Shown here piece after piece: positions 22,251 through 30,677 of a stretch of DNA of 64,000 nucleotides (the stretch's first letter is position 1; each line of letters starts with the position of its first letter). The translations under genes and the position numbers were made by a program. The DNA lies in the NCBI RefSeq assembly GCF_017491605.1, contig NZ_JAFGYY010000002.1, forward strand, positions 186,001-250,000, given 5' to 3'. Origin of the DNA: Pseudomonas sp. 30_B (GTDB lineage Bacteria > Pseudomonadota > Gammaproteobacteria > Pseudomonadales > Pseudomonadaceae). The notes under the pieces were generated by a model. It was not told where the DNA came from. It searched no databases and was given only the letters and a program-made list of their open reading frames with translations.

Positions 22251-22374
22251 ATCGAAAGTCCTCGCCCCTCGGTAAGGGTAGACCACCACTCTTCACGCTG
22301 CGCCTCCTCAATGGAGTGGTCATGGCGTTGGAGGTTCCGGTAAATGGCTTGAAAGCCGGCCGCCTACCTGTTAT

Positions 22375-22390
22375 CTGTATATGCATACAG
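22375..22390. promoter_or_regulatory. LexA box (SOS operator)
   Basis: CTGTATATGCATACAG fits the CTG-N10-CAG LexA consensus with an AT-rich centre and is itself a perfect palindrome. It lies 16-31 bases before the ATG of the UmuD-like gene. A possible promoter, TTGAAA at 22349-22354 and TATCTG at 22372-22377, would be blocked by bound LexA. Confidence 0.88.
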
Positions 22391-22405
22391 TATATGAGGT
22401 GAGCC

Positions 22406-22768
22406 ATGCATCAGTCATCGGAATCCGTCCATAAAGCCGCATCCGTGCACCCGCAGTGGATGTCATCTCACGCATACCCCGCTCATACCTACATAGTGCG
22501 TGCACATGGCGATGGCATGACGGGAGCAGGAATTCACCATGATGACCTGTTGCTGGTCGACCGCTCCGAACTGGCGGCGGAAGGTGAAATTGTCGTCGCG
22601 GAGCTGAACGGAGAGGCCTTGATTCGCCGGCTGGCGATCATCGAGGGCGCTTTCGTCCTGCTGCCGGCGAGTGATCGCTTTCCGTCCATCAGGGTGGGGG
22701 ACGGGGATGAATTGACGATCTGGGGCGTGGTGCGGGAGCGACTGCCGGGGTGTGACGCGGCTGTCTGA
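22406..22768 (+). CDS. UmuD-like S24-family protein lacking the Ser/Lys catalytic dyad
   Basis: A 120-residue protein that aligns by eye with the UmuD core: TYIVRAHGDGMTGAGIHHDD corresponds to E. coli [20 protein letters not shown], and later GEALIRRL to GEFTVKKL. The catalytic Ser60 is Gly37 here and Lys97 is Arg74, so self-cleavage should be impossible. The short N-terminal arm also lacks the Cys-Gly cleavage site. A consensus LexA box sits just upstream. There is no umuC next to it. It may act as a ready-made UmuD'-like partner of a polymerase encoded elsewhere, or have another SOS role; this is inference. Confidence 0.8.
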   Translation: MHQSSESVHKAASVHPQWMSSHAYPAHTYIVRAHGDGMTGAGIHHDDLLLVDRSELAAEGEIVVAELNGEALIRRLAIIEGAFVLLPASDRFPSIRVGDGDELTIWGVVRERLPGCDAAV

Positions 22769-22968
22769 AGGGTGCCGATGCTGACTTTTTGCCATTATTG
22801 GCGAACTCGCCGCCGAGGTTATGGTCAGATTCGCTGCCACCGGTCTCAGAGGCGATACCGCAAATGCTCGCAGGAGCACGGATCACCGCGTGCCGGGGCA
22901 TTGTAAGGTGGCTGCAGCCTGATTAGACTGCGCGCAACTCGCACCCCTGTCCCCCTCGAAGGACTCCC

Positions 22969-23808
22969 ATGATCAAGAAATGTCTGTTCCCGGCCGCTGG
23001 CTACGGCACCCGCTTCCTCCCGGCCACCAAGGCCATGCCCAAGGAAATGCTGCCGGTGGTGAACAAGCCGCTGATCCAGTACGCGGTGGAAGAGGCCCTG
23101 GAAGCCGGTCTCGGCGAAATCGGCATCGTGACCGGCCGTGGCAAGCGCTCCATCGAAGACCACTTCGACATCAGCTATGAGCTGGAACACCAGATTCGCA
23201 ACACCGACAAGGAAAAATACCTGGTCGGCATCCGTCGCCTGATCGACGAGTGCACTTTCTCCTACACCCGCCAGATCGAAATGAAGGGCCTGGGCCACGC
23301 TATCCTGACCGGCCGTCCGCTGATCGGCGACGAGCCGTTCGCTGTGGTTCTGGCGGACGACCTGTGCCTGAACCTGGAAGGTGATAGCGTCCTTAAGCAG
23401 ATGGTCAAGCTGTACAACCAGTTCCGCTGCTCCATCGTGGCGATCCAGGAAGTACCGCCGGAAGAGACCAACAAGTACGGCGTGATCGCCGGCGAGATGA
23501 TCCGCGACGACATCTACCGCGTGAACACCATGGTCGAGAAGCCCAAGCCCGAAGAAGCGCCGTCGAACCTGGCGATCATCGGCCGCTACATCCTGACTCC
23601 GGACATCTTCGACCTGATCGAACAGACCGAGCCGGGCAAGGGTGGTGAAATCCAGATCACCGACGCCCTGATGAAACAGGCCCAGGACGGCTGCGTGCTG
23701 GCGTACAAGTTCAAGGGCAAGCGTTTCGACTGCGGTAGCGCCGAGGGTTACATCGAGGCGACCAACTTCTGCTACGAAAACCTCTACAAGACCGGCAAGG
23801 CCTGGTAA
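22969..23808 (+). CDS. galU: UTP--glucose-1-phosphate uridylyltransferase
   Basis: Makes UDP-glucose for LPS core, exopolysaccharide and trehalose synthesis. The 279-residue protein starts MIKKCLFPAAGYGTRFLPAT, with the nucleotidyltransferase signature GYGTRFLPATKAMPKEMLP, and contains VLADDLCLNLEGDS and NKYGVIAG. Length is normal for GalU. It precedes a VOC gene and gor, the order I recall from P. aeruginosa. Confidence 0.96.
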   Translation: MIKKCLFPAAGYGTRFLPATKAMPKEMLPVVNKPLIQYAVEEALEAGLGEIGIVTGRGKRSIEDHFDISYELEHQIRNTDKEKYLVGIRRLIDECTFSYTRQIEMKGLGHAILTGRPLIGDEPFAVVLADDLCLNLEGDSVLKQMVKLYNQFRCSIVAIQEVPPEETNKYGVIAGEMIRDDIYRVNTMVEKPKPEEAPSNLAIIGRYILTPDIFDLIEQTEPGKGGEIQITDALMKQAQDGCVLAYKFKGKRFDCGSAEGYIEATNFCYENLYKTGKAW

Positions 23809-23832
23809 GTCCAGGGTTCTTCCCGGTTCATC

Positions 23833-23862
23833 GAAAAAGCCATCTTCGGGTGGCTTTTTCGT
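23833..23862. terminator. Terminator between galU and the VOC gene
   Basis: GAAAAAGCCA-TCTTCGGG-TGGCTTTTTC is a hairpin with A and T runs on both sides, suitable for ending both convergent transcripts. Confidence 0.87.
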
Positions 23863-23882
23863 TTCCCGGCTTCCGAGTGGCA

Positions 23883-24314
23883 TCACATCGAGGGCGGGAT
23901 CGGCATGGCTTCCGAACCGGGTCCCAGTGGTTGGCCATAGCTGAACTCGACGTAGTTGCCGGCCGGGTCGCGCAGGCCGCAGTAATAGCCCACCGGGTAG
24001 GGTTCCTCTCGTGGTGCCCAGATCAGGCAGCCCGCGTCCTGCGCCTCCCTGGCGATCCGATCCACTTCCGCGTGGCTGTCGACGGCAAAGCCGAAGTGGC
24101 TGTAATCGTCGCTGGCCAGGTGGCGCGCCTCGCCGCCGGGCATGATGACGAAGATGAAGCTGTGCTCCTTGCCCGGCTCGGCCATCCAGACGATCCGCGA
24201 GCCCTTGCCCTCGCGCTGGTGGATGATGCGCATGCTGCAGAAGCGCTCGTAGAAGGCGATGCAGGCGTCCAGGTCGGGAACGTGCAGGGCGAGGTGGGTC
24301 AGGCTCGGTCGCAT
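23883..24314 (-). CDS. VOC-family protein (glyoxalase/bleomycin-resistance type)
   Basis: A 143-residue protein of the vicinal-oxygen-chelate fold: MRPSLTHLALHVPDLDACIAF at the start, DDYSHFGFAVDS in the middle and GLRDPAGNYVEFSYGQPLG near the end, placing His, His and Glu as possible metal ligands. A near-perfect Shine-Dalgarno AAGGAGGT precedes the ATG. It is divergent from gor by 81 bases. The pairing with gor invites a glutathione-linked role, such as a lyase or isomerase for toxic aldehydes, but that is inference. Confidence 0.85.
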   Translation of the reverse strand: MRPSLTHLALHVPDLDACIAFYERFCSMRIIHQREGKGSRIVWMAEPGKEHSFIFVIMPGGEARHLASDDYSHFGFAVDSHAEVDRIAREAQDAGCLIWAPREEPYPVGYYCGLRDPAGNYVEFSYGQPLGPGSEAMPIPPSM

Positions 24315-24395
24315 GGGGTACCTCCTTCGGTTCCTGGCAGGATAGGTCAGGGCGTATAAGGTATGCTGCCTGGCATATCCACGCGGAGAAGCATG

Positions 24396-25754
24396 ATGTC
24401 TTTCGATTTTGACCTGTTCGTCATCGGTGCCGGTTCCGGCGGTGTGCGCGCTGCGCGCTTCGCGGCGGGCTTCGGTGCGAGGGTTGGCGTCGCGGAGAGC
24501 CGCTACCTGGGCGGCACCTGCGTCAACGTCGGCTGCGTGCCGAAGAAGCTGCTGGTCTATGGCGCTCACTACCATGAAGACTTCGAGCAGGCCGCAGGCT
24601 TCGGCTGGACAGCCGAGGGCGCGAAATTCGACTGGCCGACCCTGATCGCCAACAAGAACCGCGAAATTCATCGCCTCAATGGCATCTACCGCAATCTCCT
24701 GGTCAACAGCGGCGTAACGCTGCTGGAAGGCCATGCGCAGCTGCGTGACGCGCATACCGTCGAGGTCGACGGACAGCGCTTCAAGGCCAAACATATCCTC
24801 ATCGCCACCGGTGGTTGGCCGCAGTTGCCGGATATCCCTGGCAAGGAGCACGCCATCACCTCGAACGAGGCGTTCTTCCTCGAGCAGTTGCCGCGCCGCG
24901 TGCTGGTGGTGGGCGGCGGTTACATCTCCGTGGAGTTCGCCTCGATCTTCCACGGGCTCGGCGCCCAGACGACCTTGCTCTACCGACGCGACCTGTTCCT
25001 GCGCGGATTCGACCGCAGCGTGCGCGAGCACCTGCGTGACGAGCTGACCAAAAAGGGCCTCAACCTGCAGTTCAACGCCGATATCGCCCGGATCGACAAG
25101 CAGGCCGACGGCACGCTGCTGGCCACGCTCAAGGACGGTCGCGTGCTGGAGGCCGATTGCGTGTTCTATGCCACTGGGCGCCGGCCGATGCTGGATAACC
25201 TCGGGCTGGAGAACGTCTCGGTCGAGCTGGATGAGCGCGGCTTCATCAAGGTGGACGAGGCCTATCGCACCAGCGAGCCCTCAATCCACGCGATTGGCGA
25301 TGTGATCGGCAAGGTGCAGCTGACCCCGGTCGCGCTGGCCGAGGGCATGGCGGTCGCGCGGCATCTGTTCCGCCCGGAGGAGTACCGCCCGGTGGACTAC
25401 AAGCTGATCCCGACCGCCGTATTCAGCCTGCCCACCATCGGCACCGTCGGGCTGACCGAGGACGAGGCGCGCGCTGCCGGCCACAAGGTGAAGCTGTTCG
25501 AGAGCCGCTTCCGTCCGATGAAGCTGACCCTGACCGAATGCCAGGAACGGACCCTGATGAAGCTGATCGTCGATGCCGACAGCGACAAGGTGCTCGGCTG
25601 CCATATGGTCGGCCCTGAGGCCGGGGAAATCCTTCAGGGCATTGCCATCGCACTGAAGGCCGGAGCGACCAAGCGGATCTTCGACGAAACCATCGGCATC
25701 CACCCGACGGCGGCCGAAGAGTTCGTCACCCTGCGTACGCCGGTCGGTGCCTGA
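24396..25754 (+). CDS. gor: Glutathione-disulfide reductase
   Basis: NADPH-dependent flavoenzyme that keeps glutathione reduced. The 452-residue protein has the FAD loop [17 protein letters not shown], redox cysteines 42 and 47 in [14 protein letters not shown], an NADPH-binding [13 protein letters not shown], and the C-terminal dimer-interface motif [10 protein letters not shown]. Two adjacent ATGs (24393 and 24396) follow GGAGAA; I chose the second because [11 protein letters not shown] matches the usual N-terminus. Confidence 0.95.
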   Translation: MSFDFDLFVIGAGSGGVRAARFAAGFGARVGVAESRYLGGTCVNVGCVPKKLLVYGAHYHEDFEQAAGFGWTAEGAKFDWPTLIANKNREIHRLNGIYRNLLVNSGVTLLEGHAQLRDAHTVEVDGQRFKAKHILIATGGWPQLPDIPGKEHAITSNEAFFLEQLPRRVLVVGGGYISVEFASIFHGLGAQTTLLYRRDLFLRGFDRSVREHLRDELTKKGLNLQFNADIARIDKQADGTLLATLKDGRVLEADCVFYATGRRPMLDNLGLENVSVELDERGFIKVDEAYRTSEPSIHAIGDVIGKVQLTPVALAEGMAVARHLFRPEEYRPVDYKLIPTAVFSLPTIGTVGLTEDEARAAGHKVKLFESRFRPMKLTLTECQERTLMKLIVDADSDKVLGCHMVGPEAGEILQGIAIALKAGATKRIFDETIGIHPTAAEEFVTLRTPVGA

Positions 25755-25776
25755 TCCCGATCATCTCGGCGGAAAC

Positions 25777-25807
25777 GAAAAAGCCGGTGCATTGCACCGG
25801 CTTTTTT
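25777..25807. terminator. Bidirectional terminator between gor and the SBF transporter
   Basis: GAAAAAGCCGGTGC-ATT-GCACCGGCTTTTTT is a strong hairpin between convergent genes. Confidence 0.92.
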
Positions 25808-25825
25808 GTGGATCCGGGCATGCCC

Positions 25826-26824
25826 TCAGTTGGCGCGCTCCAGCGGGGTATGGGCGGTGTCCTGGCGTTGGGAGTAGCGCTGGGCGAGTACCGCGCAGAC
25901 CATCAACTGGATCTGGTGGAACAGCATCAGCGGCAGCAGGATCACGCCGACACTGCTGCTGGCAAACAGCACCGAGGCCATGGGCACGCCGGTCGCCAGG
26001 CTCTTCTTCGAGCCGCAGAAGACGATGGTGATGCGGTCTTCCAGGGGGAAGCCGAGGTAGCGGCCGAGCAGGTTGGTGGCGAGCAGCGCCAGGGCCAGCA
26101 ACACGCAGCACGCGACCACCAGGCCGGCCAGTGCGGGCAGTGGAACCTGGTGCCACAGGCCCTCGATCACCGCGGCGCTGAAAGCGGTATAGACCACCAG
26201 CAGGATCGAACCCTGGTCGACATAGCGCAGCACCGGCTTGTGGCGCTCGACCCAGGCGCCGATCCAGGGGCGCAGCAACTGGCCGGCCATGAAGGGCACC
26301 AGCAGTTGCAGGGTGATCTTGCCAATGGCGTCGAGGGTCGACATGCCAGTATCGCCCTGGGTGCCGAGCAGCAGTTGCACCAGCAGCGGGGTGACGAACA
26401 CGCCGAGCAGGCTGGACGCGGAGGCGCTGCAGATCGCCGCAGGGATGTTGCCGCGAGCCAGCGAGGTGAAGGCGATCGCCGACTGCACGGTGGCGGGCAG
26501 GGCGCACAGGTAGAGCATGCCCAGGTACAGGTCCGGAGTGACCAGTGGCGACAGCACCGGCTTGAGCGCCATGCCCAGGATCGGGAAGAGAATGAAGGTA
26601 CAGGCGAATATCAGCAGGTGCAGGCGCCAGTGGGTGGCTCCGGCGATGATCGCCTGTCGCGACAGCTTGGCGCCGTGGAGGAAGAACAGCAGCGCGATGC
26701 CCAGGTTGGTGATCCAGCCGAAGACCACCGCCGCCGTGCCTTCGCAGGGCAGCAGGCTGGCGACCGTCACGGTGGCGATCAGCGCCAGGGTGAAGTTGTC
26801 GGGGAGCAGGCGTGGGCGAGCCAT
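25826..26824 (-). CDS. Bile acid:sodium symporter family transporter (SLC10A7-like)
   Basis: A 332-residue integral membrane protein with about ten hydrophobic segments. The pattern NLGIALLFFLHGAKLSRQAI near residue 40 and VFCGSKKSLATGVPMASVLF near 265 is that of the SBF/PF13593-type putative Na+-dependent transporters. Substrate is unknown for this branch. The start MARPRLLPDNFTLALI at 26824 is preceded by GAGAGA. Convergent with gor across a shared terminator. Confidence 0.85.
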   Translation of the reverse strand: MARPRLLPDNFTLALIATVTVASLLPCEGTAAVVFGWITNLGIALLFFLHGAKLSRQAIIAGATHWRLHLLIFACTFILFPILGMALKPVLSPLVTPDLYLGMLYLCALPATVQSAIAFTSLARGNIPAAICSASASSLLGVFVTPLLVQLLLGTQGDTGMSTLDAIGKITLQLLVPFMAGQLLRPWIGAWVERHKPVLRYVDQGSILLVVYTAFSAAVIEGLWHQVPLPALAGLVVACCVLLALALLATNLLGRYLGFPLEDRITIVFCGSKKSLATGVPMASVLFASSSVGVILLPLMLFHQIQLMVCAVLAQRYSQRQDTAHTPLERAN

Positions 26825-26930
26825 GGGCATCTCTCGTGTTGTTGTGTGGGCGACCGCATCCGGCGGAAGCGAGTGGGTAGATTGCACTCTAGTCACGACG
26901 AGATTTGCCGGCTAACGCCAGAGAGCCAGA

Positions 26931-27266
26931 TTATGTCGCTGAACGGACAGCTCGCAGCTCATCGACATGGAGGTCCACCGAACAAACGCTGACCATCCCG
27001 CGCATGCGCTGGGCGATCACTTCTGCCCGATACCGGGGCAGCGTGTTCACCCGCAGGGAGATATCCATCCAGTCTTCCCGCCGTGACGCCTCGACCTCCG
27101 CTGGCACGTGGCCTTGCAGGGCGAACTGATTCAGCAGCCGGCAGAGGATGTCGGCGTCGATCTCGGCGCGGATCAGGTAGCGAACGTCCGCTGCGGCTTC
27201 GGTTGGAACCGCACGGTCCTGTTGTTCCGGGGAGAAGTCGGGAAGGGTGAGCGCGAGAAGGGTCAT
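26931..27266 (-). CDS. Small ACT-domain-like protein
   Basis: A 111-residue soluble protein. Residues 28-100 (VRYLIRAEIDADILCRLLNQ ... MVSVCSVDLHV) have the beta-alpha-beta-beta-alpha-beta rhythm of a single ACT domain such as IlvM, with the usual loop after the first strand where glycine is common. There is no catalytic domain. It is divergent from the Lrp-type regulator, so amino-acid sensing is a reasonable but unproven idea. Confidence 0.65.
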   Translation of the reverse strand: MTLLALTLPDFSPEQQDRAVPTEAAADVRYLIRAEIDADILCRLLNQFALQGHVPAEVEASRREDWMDISLRVNTLPRYRAEVIAQRMRGMVSVCSVDLHVDELRAVRSAT

Positions 27267-27399
27267 GGCAGCCGGCCGGTCAGATGGGGAGTGAGGAAGA
27301 TTGTGCGGCTTGCCGGGGGGATTTATTTGCCTGTTTTCTGCCTTGATGAAGAGTTTTGTGCATTAATTATTCCCTGAGTAGTTGATCGGAGAATTATCA
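27267..27399. promoter_or_regulatory. Divergent promoter region of ACT-like and Lrp genes
   Basis: AT-rich stretch (TGTGCATTAATTATTCCC, 27358-27375) between divergent genes. Lrp-type regulators usually bind such sites near their own promoter; no exact site is claimed. Confidence 0.4.
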
Positions 27400-27873
27400 A
27401 TGCCGGTATCCCTGGATGCCCAAGACAAGAAGATCCTCGCCCTGTTGCAGGAGGAGGCGACGCTGTCCACCGCCGAGATCGCCGAGCGCATCGGCCTGTC
27501 GCAGTCGCCGTGCTGGCGCCGGATTCAGCGGTTGAAGGACGAGGGCGTGATCCGCAAGCAGGTGACCCTGCTGGACCGCAAGAAGATCGGCTTGAACACC
27601 CAGATATTCGCCCAGGTGAAGCTCAACGCCCACGGGCGCAACCACCTTACGGACTTCGCCCAGGCCATCGGCGAGTTCCCCGAGGTGCTCGAATGCCATG
27701 TGCTGATGGGCGCGGTGGATTTCATGCTGCGCATCGTCACCGAGGACGTGGATGCGTACGAGCGCTTCTTCTTCGAGAGGCTGTCCCAGGTGCCGGGCGT
27801 GCAGGAGATCAACTCCATCGTCGCCCTTTCCGAGATCAAGTCCACCACCAGCCTGCCGTTGCCGCGCGGCTGA
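27400..27873 (+). CDS. Lrp/AsnC-family transcriptional regulator
   Basis: A 157-residue regulator with the N-terminal HTH (STAEIAERIGLSQSPCWRRIQRL, about residues 24-46) and a C-terminal RAM/ACT-like ligand domain (ECHVLMGAVDFMLRIVTEDVDAYERF). Family members sense amino acids as octamers. GGAGA precedes ATG 27400; an upstream in-frame start adds six residues. The divergent ACT-like gene is the likeliest local target. Confidence 0.92.
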   Translation: MPVSLDAQDKKILALLQEEATLSTAEIAERIGLSQSPCWRRIQRLKDEGVIRKQVTLLDRKKIGLNTQIFAQVKLNAHGRNHLTDFAQAIGEFPEVLECHVLMGAVDFMLRIVTEDVDAYERFFFERLSQVPGVQEINSIVALSEIKSTTSLPLPRG

Positions 27874-27903
27874 AGGGCGCCGGCGTGGCCGGCGCCCGGA
27901 CGA

Positions 27904-28410
27904 TCACGCGCCGCCGAGGTAATCCATCTTGCCGACCTCCACGCCGTTGTGGCGCAGGATGTCGTAGGCGGTGGTGATGTGGAAGTAGAAGTTCGGATTG
28001 ACGAAGCCGAGCAGGAAATCGGCACCGCTGAAGCTGATTTCGCGGGTGCGCAGCTTCAGCTCGATGGTGCGGTTCTCCGCGCCTTCGAATTGTTCCGGCT
28101 TCAGGGTCTTGAGGAAGTCGATGGTCCTGCTGATCCGCGCCTGCAGCTCGGCGAAGGTGGTTTCCTCGTCGGGATAGCTCGGCACTTCGACGCCGGCCAG
28201 GCGCGCGCCGGCGCCCTTGGCGGAGTCACTGGCGATCTGCACCTGGCGCGCCAGCGGGAACATGTCCGGCGCGAGGCGGGCATTGATCAGGACGGAGGGA
28301 TCGATGGACTTGGCTTCGGCATGGGCGGCAGCCTTGGCGAGGATCGCCGAGAGGTTGCCGAGCATGCGGATGAAGACGGGAACAGAAGCCTGGTAGATCG
28401 AGAAGGACAT
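27904..28410 (-). CDS. DUF1993-family protein
   Basis: A 168-residue soluble, mostly helical protein: MSFSIYQASVPVFIRMLGNL at the start and FLLGFVNPNFYFHITTAYDI near the end, which is the conserved DUF1993 signature. The family resembles DinB-type four-helix bundles, with an FHITTAYDILRHNG motif that could carry a metal ligand. Biochemical role unknown. AAGGA-like spacing before the ATG is weak. It is followed downstream by convergent lrp. Confidence 0.8.
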   Translation of the reverse strand: MSFSIYQASVPVFIRMLGNLSAILAKAAAHAEAKSIDPSVLINARLAPDMFPLARQVQIASDSAKGAGARLAGVEVPSYPDEETTFAELQARISRTIDFLKTLKPEQFEGAENRTIELKLRTREISFSGADFLLGFVNPNFYFHITTAYDILRHNGVEVGKMDYLGGA

Positions 28411-28501
28411 GCTGCGTACTCCAGACAGGGAAAAGGGCGCTCGCCATGTGCGAGACGACTGTCGGAGTCTACTGCCGGACCTGCGGCTCTGTCGCCTGGC
28501 T

Positions 28502-29215
28502 TCAGCGCCTGGCAACGCGCGGCGACGGGCAGCGGCTGGTGTCGATCTCGCCGACGTACGGGTTGCCCCAGCCCATCACGCAACCGACCATCTGGTTGCG
28601 CTGGCGCTCCCAGGTTTCCACCGGGTACTGCTTGCTCCAAGCGGTGAACAGCTGGCGGTCCTGGCTGGAGAGCTTCAGGCCGTAGCGGTCGCTCATGTAG
28701 AAGTAGGTGCGGGCGATCATCCCGCGGATCTGCGGGCGGGGCATCGCCTTGCGCGCCTTGAAGTCCACCACCATCGGGCAGGCGCCGTATTGCGGCGGCT
28801 GCTGCGGCAACCAGGCGAAGCTGAAGTTGGCGCGGTCGCCATTCACTTCGCCAATGCTCGGCACCAGGTTGTGCAGGTCGGCCTCGGCCTTCTGGTACAC
28901 ACGGTCATTGCGCGAGCAGTTCTTGCGGCCGCCGCTCTGCCAGCACTGGCGCTGGTGGCCGATCACCCAGGCCGGGACGATGTGTTCCCACTCGATGCGC
29001 GAGGCGCGGTTGGCGTTCTTGCGCGGGGCGTAGCCGCAGCTCTTCAGGTCCACCGTGTTGCCGCTGTAGCGGCAGCCGCAATAGAACTCCACCGACTGCC
29101 GGGCATAGAGCTTGCGACCGATCTTCTTGGCTTCCTCGAAGGTGCGCGGGGCGGCGGCGGAGGCAGCGGCGGGAATGGCGAGAATCAGCAGCAGGGACAG
29201 GCAGCGTCGGAACAT
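28502..29215 (-). CDS. endA: Endonuclease I (secreted/periplasmic deoxyribonuclease)
   Basis: A 237-residue nuclease with an N-terminal signal peptide (MFRRCLSLLLILAIPAAASA) and the His-Me-finger active site in RIEWEHIVPAWVIG and ADLHNLVPSIGEVNGDRANF. Several cysteine pairs (YCGCRYSG, CWQSGGRKNC) suit an oxidising compartment. The family degrades double-stranded DNA, for example incoming or extracellular DNA. AAGGAAT precedes ATG 29215. Confidence 0.93.
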   Translation of the reverse strand: MFRRCLSLLLILAIPAAASAAAPRTFEEAKKIGRKLYARQSVEFYCGCRYSGNTVDLKSCGYAPRKNANRASRIEWEHIVPAWVIGHQRQCWQSGGRKNCSRNDRVYQKAEADLHNLVPSIGEVNGDRANFSFAWLPQQPPQYGACPMVVDFKARKAMPRPQIRGMIARTYFYMSDRYGLKLSSQDRQLFTAWSKQYPVETWERQRNQMVGCVMGWGNPYVGEIDTSRCPSPRVARR

Positions 29216-29512
29216 GAGGTATTCCTTACGAAAGTGCCTGCATCTTACTGATTGGAAAAGAATTGCCAATCGTGGCAATCGAATGGCAAGCCTGCCTTGA
29301 GCCTGTCGGGCGAGGTTTTCAGGTGGATTTTTTGGGGCAGAGCGTCATTGCGGTGGCAATCAGCGGATTTTCTTCACACTAAGGATTATGTTTTAAGTTT
29401 AACTATATGAAATTAAACAATTTATTTTTAGTTATTCTTTCCGATATCTGACCTGCACAGTGCTTGGAGGGATTGGTATCCTGAAGCCTTCCCAGCGATT
29501 CCGGAGTCACCC
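29216..29512. other. AT-rich intergenic region between endA and a secreted protein gene
   Basis: About 300 bases without a supported gene. The stretch 29370-29450 is unusually AT-rich for this genome (TTTTAAGTTTAACTATATG, AATTAAACAATTTATTTTT), which suggests promoter elements or a binding site for a nucleoid protein. Confidence 0.45.
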
Positions 29513-29869
29513 ATGAAGAATCTCGGAAGCCTCGCGCTCATCGTCTGCTGCGCCGTGGCGACACCCGTGTTTGCGCAGCAGCGCTTCTCTGGCCATGTCG
29601 AGCCGCAGTACCAGGGGCAACCGCCGGCTCAGTCGCAATGGCAGCAATCGCCACCGGTGGTTCAGCGGATCTATGTCAGTCCGGGGGCCAGTGGCAGCGT
29701 GAGCGGTTCGTCGAACTGGCAGCGCCAGGATGGGTACGGCGGCATGCAGGTGCCAAGCGGCTACGGCGAGTCGCGTTCGAGCACGGTGATCATCGATCAA
29801 TCCGGAGGGGGCGTCCGGCAGAGCATCGAATACCCGGGCGGAACGGTGTACCCGTATACGCGGCCCTGA
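29513..29869 (+). CDS. Hypothetical exported protein, Gln/Ser/Gly-rich
   Basis: A 118-residue protein with a clear signal peptide (MKNLGSLALIVCCAVATPVFA) and a low-complexity mature part rich in Gln, Ser, Gly and Tyr, ending YPGGTVYPYTRP. No conserved domain recognised. It follows an AT-rich upstream region and is convergent with the 61-residue small gene five bases downstream. Confidence 0.65.
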   Translation: MKNLGSLALIVCCAVATPVFAQQRFSGHVEPQYQGQPPAQSQWQQSPPVVQRIYVSPGASGSVSGSSNWQRQDGYGGMQVPSGYGESRSSTVIIDQSGGGVRQSIEYPGGTVYPYTRP

Positions 29870-29873
29870 CGGC

Positions 29874-30059
29874 TCACTCGGTCAGGTCGCTGCGAGTCAG
29901 ACGGGATTTGCGCAGCCCACCGTGGCTGTAGAACAGCCCGGTATCGCCGCGCCAATGGAACAGGGTGGCGAGGAAGGCGGAGCTGACACGGCCGACATCC
30001 CAGCTGCGCAGTTTGCGGTAGGCCCAGTGCCAGCTGTCGGCATTCGAAGAATCGCCCAT
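29874..30059 (-). CDS. Small hypothetical protein downstream of the SOS gene
   Basis: A 61-residue protein, MGDSSNADSWHWAYRKLRSW..., rich in Trp, Arg and Ser. AAGGAC lies about eight bases before the ATG. It is on the same strand and 94 bases downstream of the LexA-box gene 30154-30459, so it may be part of an SOS-induced unit. No family recognised. Confidence 0.5.
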   Translation of the reverse strand: MGDSSNADSWHWAYRKLRSWDVGRVSSAFLATLFHWRGDTGLFYSHGGLRKSRLTRSDLTE

Positions 30060-30153
30060 GGAATCGTCCTTGATTCGGAAAGCGGAAGTACCAAGGACGT
30101 TAGTGCGCAGGACGGGGCTGCGCAAGTCTCCGCTCCCGCGCACGGTCCGGCGT

Positions 30154-30459
30154 TCAGCTGGCCGCCGCCTCCTCGACGTATTCCTTGAGCCAGCGCAGCA
30201 CCTCCACGGCGTCCCAGCGGCTGGGATCGAACATCGCATAGGCCTGCCCCTGGTATCCGACCACGTCCAGCGGACGGTGGTAGCCGGCGCGCTGCAGCAG
30301 CGCCTCGATCTCGGCGAAGCAGGTGTTGAAATGCGTGCGGCTGAAGGGCGTCTTGCCTTCGGTGACCAGCCCCTCGAGCAGCAGCTCCTGGACGGCATCG
30401 CTCACCTCTTCGATAGCCATATGATTCACGGTGTACTTCAGCTGATGGATACTCACCAT
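30154..30459 (-). CDS. Hypothetical protein with upstream LexA box
   Basis: A 101-residue soluble protein, MVSIHQLKYTVNHMAIEEVS ... DAVEVLRWLKEYVEEAAAS, predicted mostly helical with a conserved-looking middle (FSRTHFNTCFAEIEALLQRA). AAGGAG stands eight bases before ATG 30459. A LexA box with long perfect arms lies about 100 bases upstream (30559-30574), so DNA-damage induction is likely. I do not recognise a characterised family; it does not resemble YebG, SulA or RecX. Confidence 0.65.
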   Translation of the reverse strand: MVSIHQLKYTVNHMAIEEVSDAVQELLLEGLVTEGKTPFSRTHFNTCFAEIEALLQRAGYHRPLDVVGYQGQAYAMFDPSRWDAVEVLRWLKEYVEEAAAS

Positions 30460-30551
30460 CGCTCTGCTCCTTGAGAGGGGCTGACCCTCGTTATGCGGCG
30501 CTCCGTGAAGCTGGCCCGTCGCGCCTTTCGTCATCGTTGAGTGAATGTTCT

Positions 30552-30581
30552 CAAAATACTGTATGCATGAACAGTATTTTG
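30552..30581. promoter_or_regulatory. LexA box with extended palindrome
   Basis: The core CTGTATGCATGAACAG (30559-30574) fits CTG-N10-CAG. It sits inside perfect 11-base arms, CAAAATACTGT (30552-30562) and ACAGTATTTTG (30571-30581). It serves the reverse-strand gene at 30154-30459 and could also affect the lipoprotein gene starting at 30678. Confidence 0.8.
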
Positions 30582-30677
30582 TGATTACCATTGCCTCGCT
30601 GTCTGACCGAATCCATGGAAGCCCGCCGGGCGCCCACAGGCGCACGGGGTCCGTCGACGAATGAAGAGGGTGTAGCG

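Noticed and set aside
22406..22768. Calling this gene umuD or a LexA-type repressor
   Set aside because: Both catalytic residues are replaced and there is no DNA-binding domain; only a UmuD-like fold is supported.
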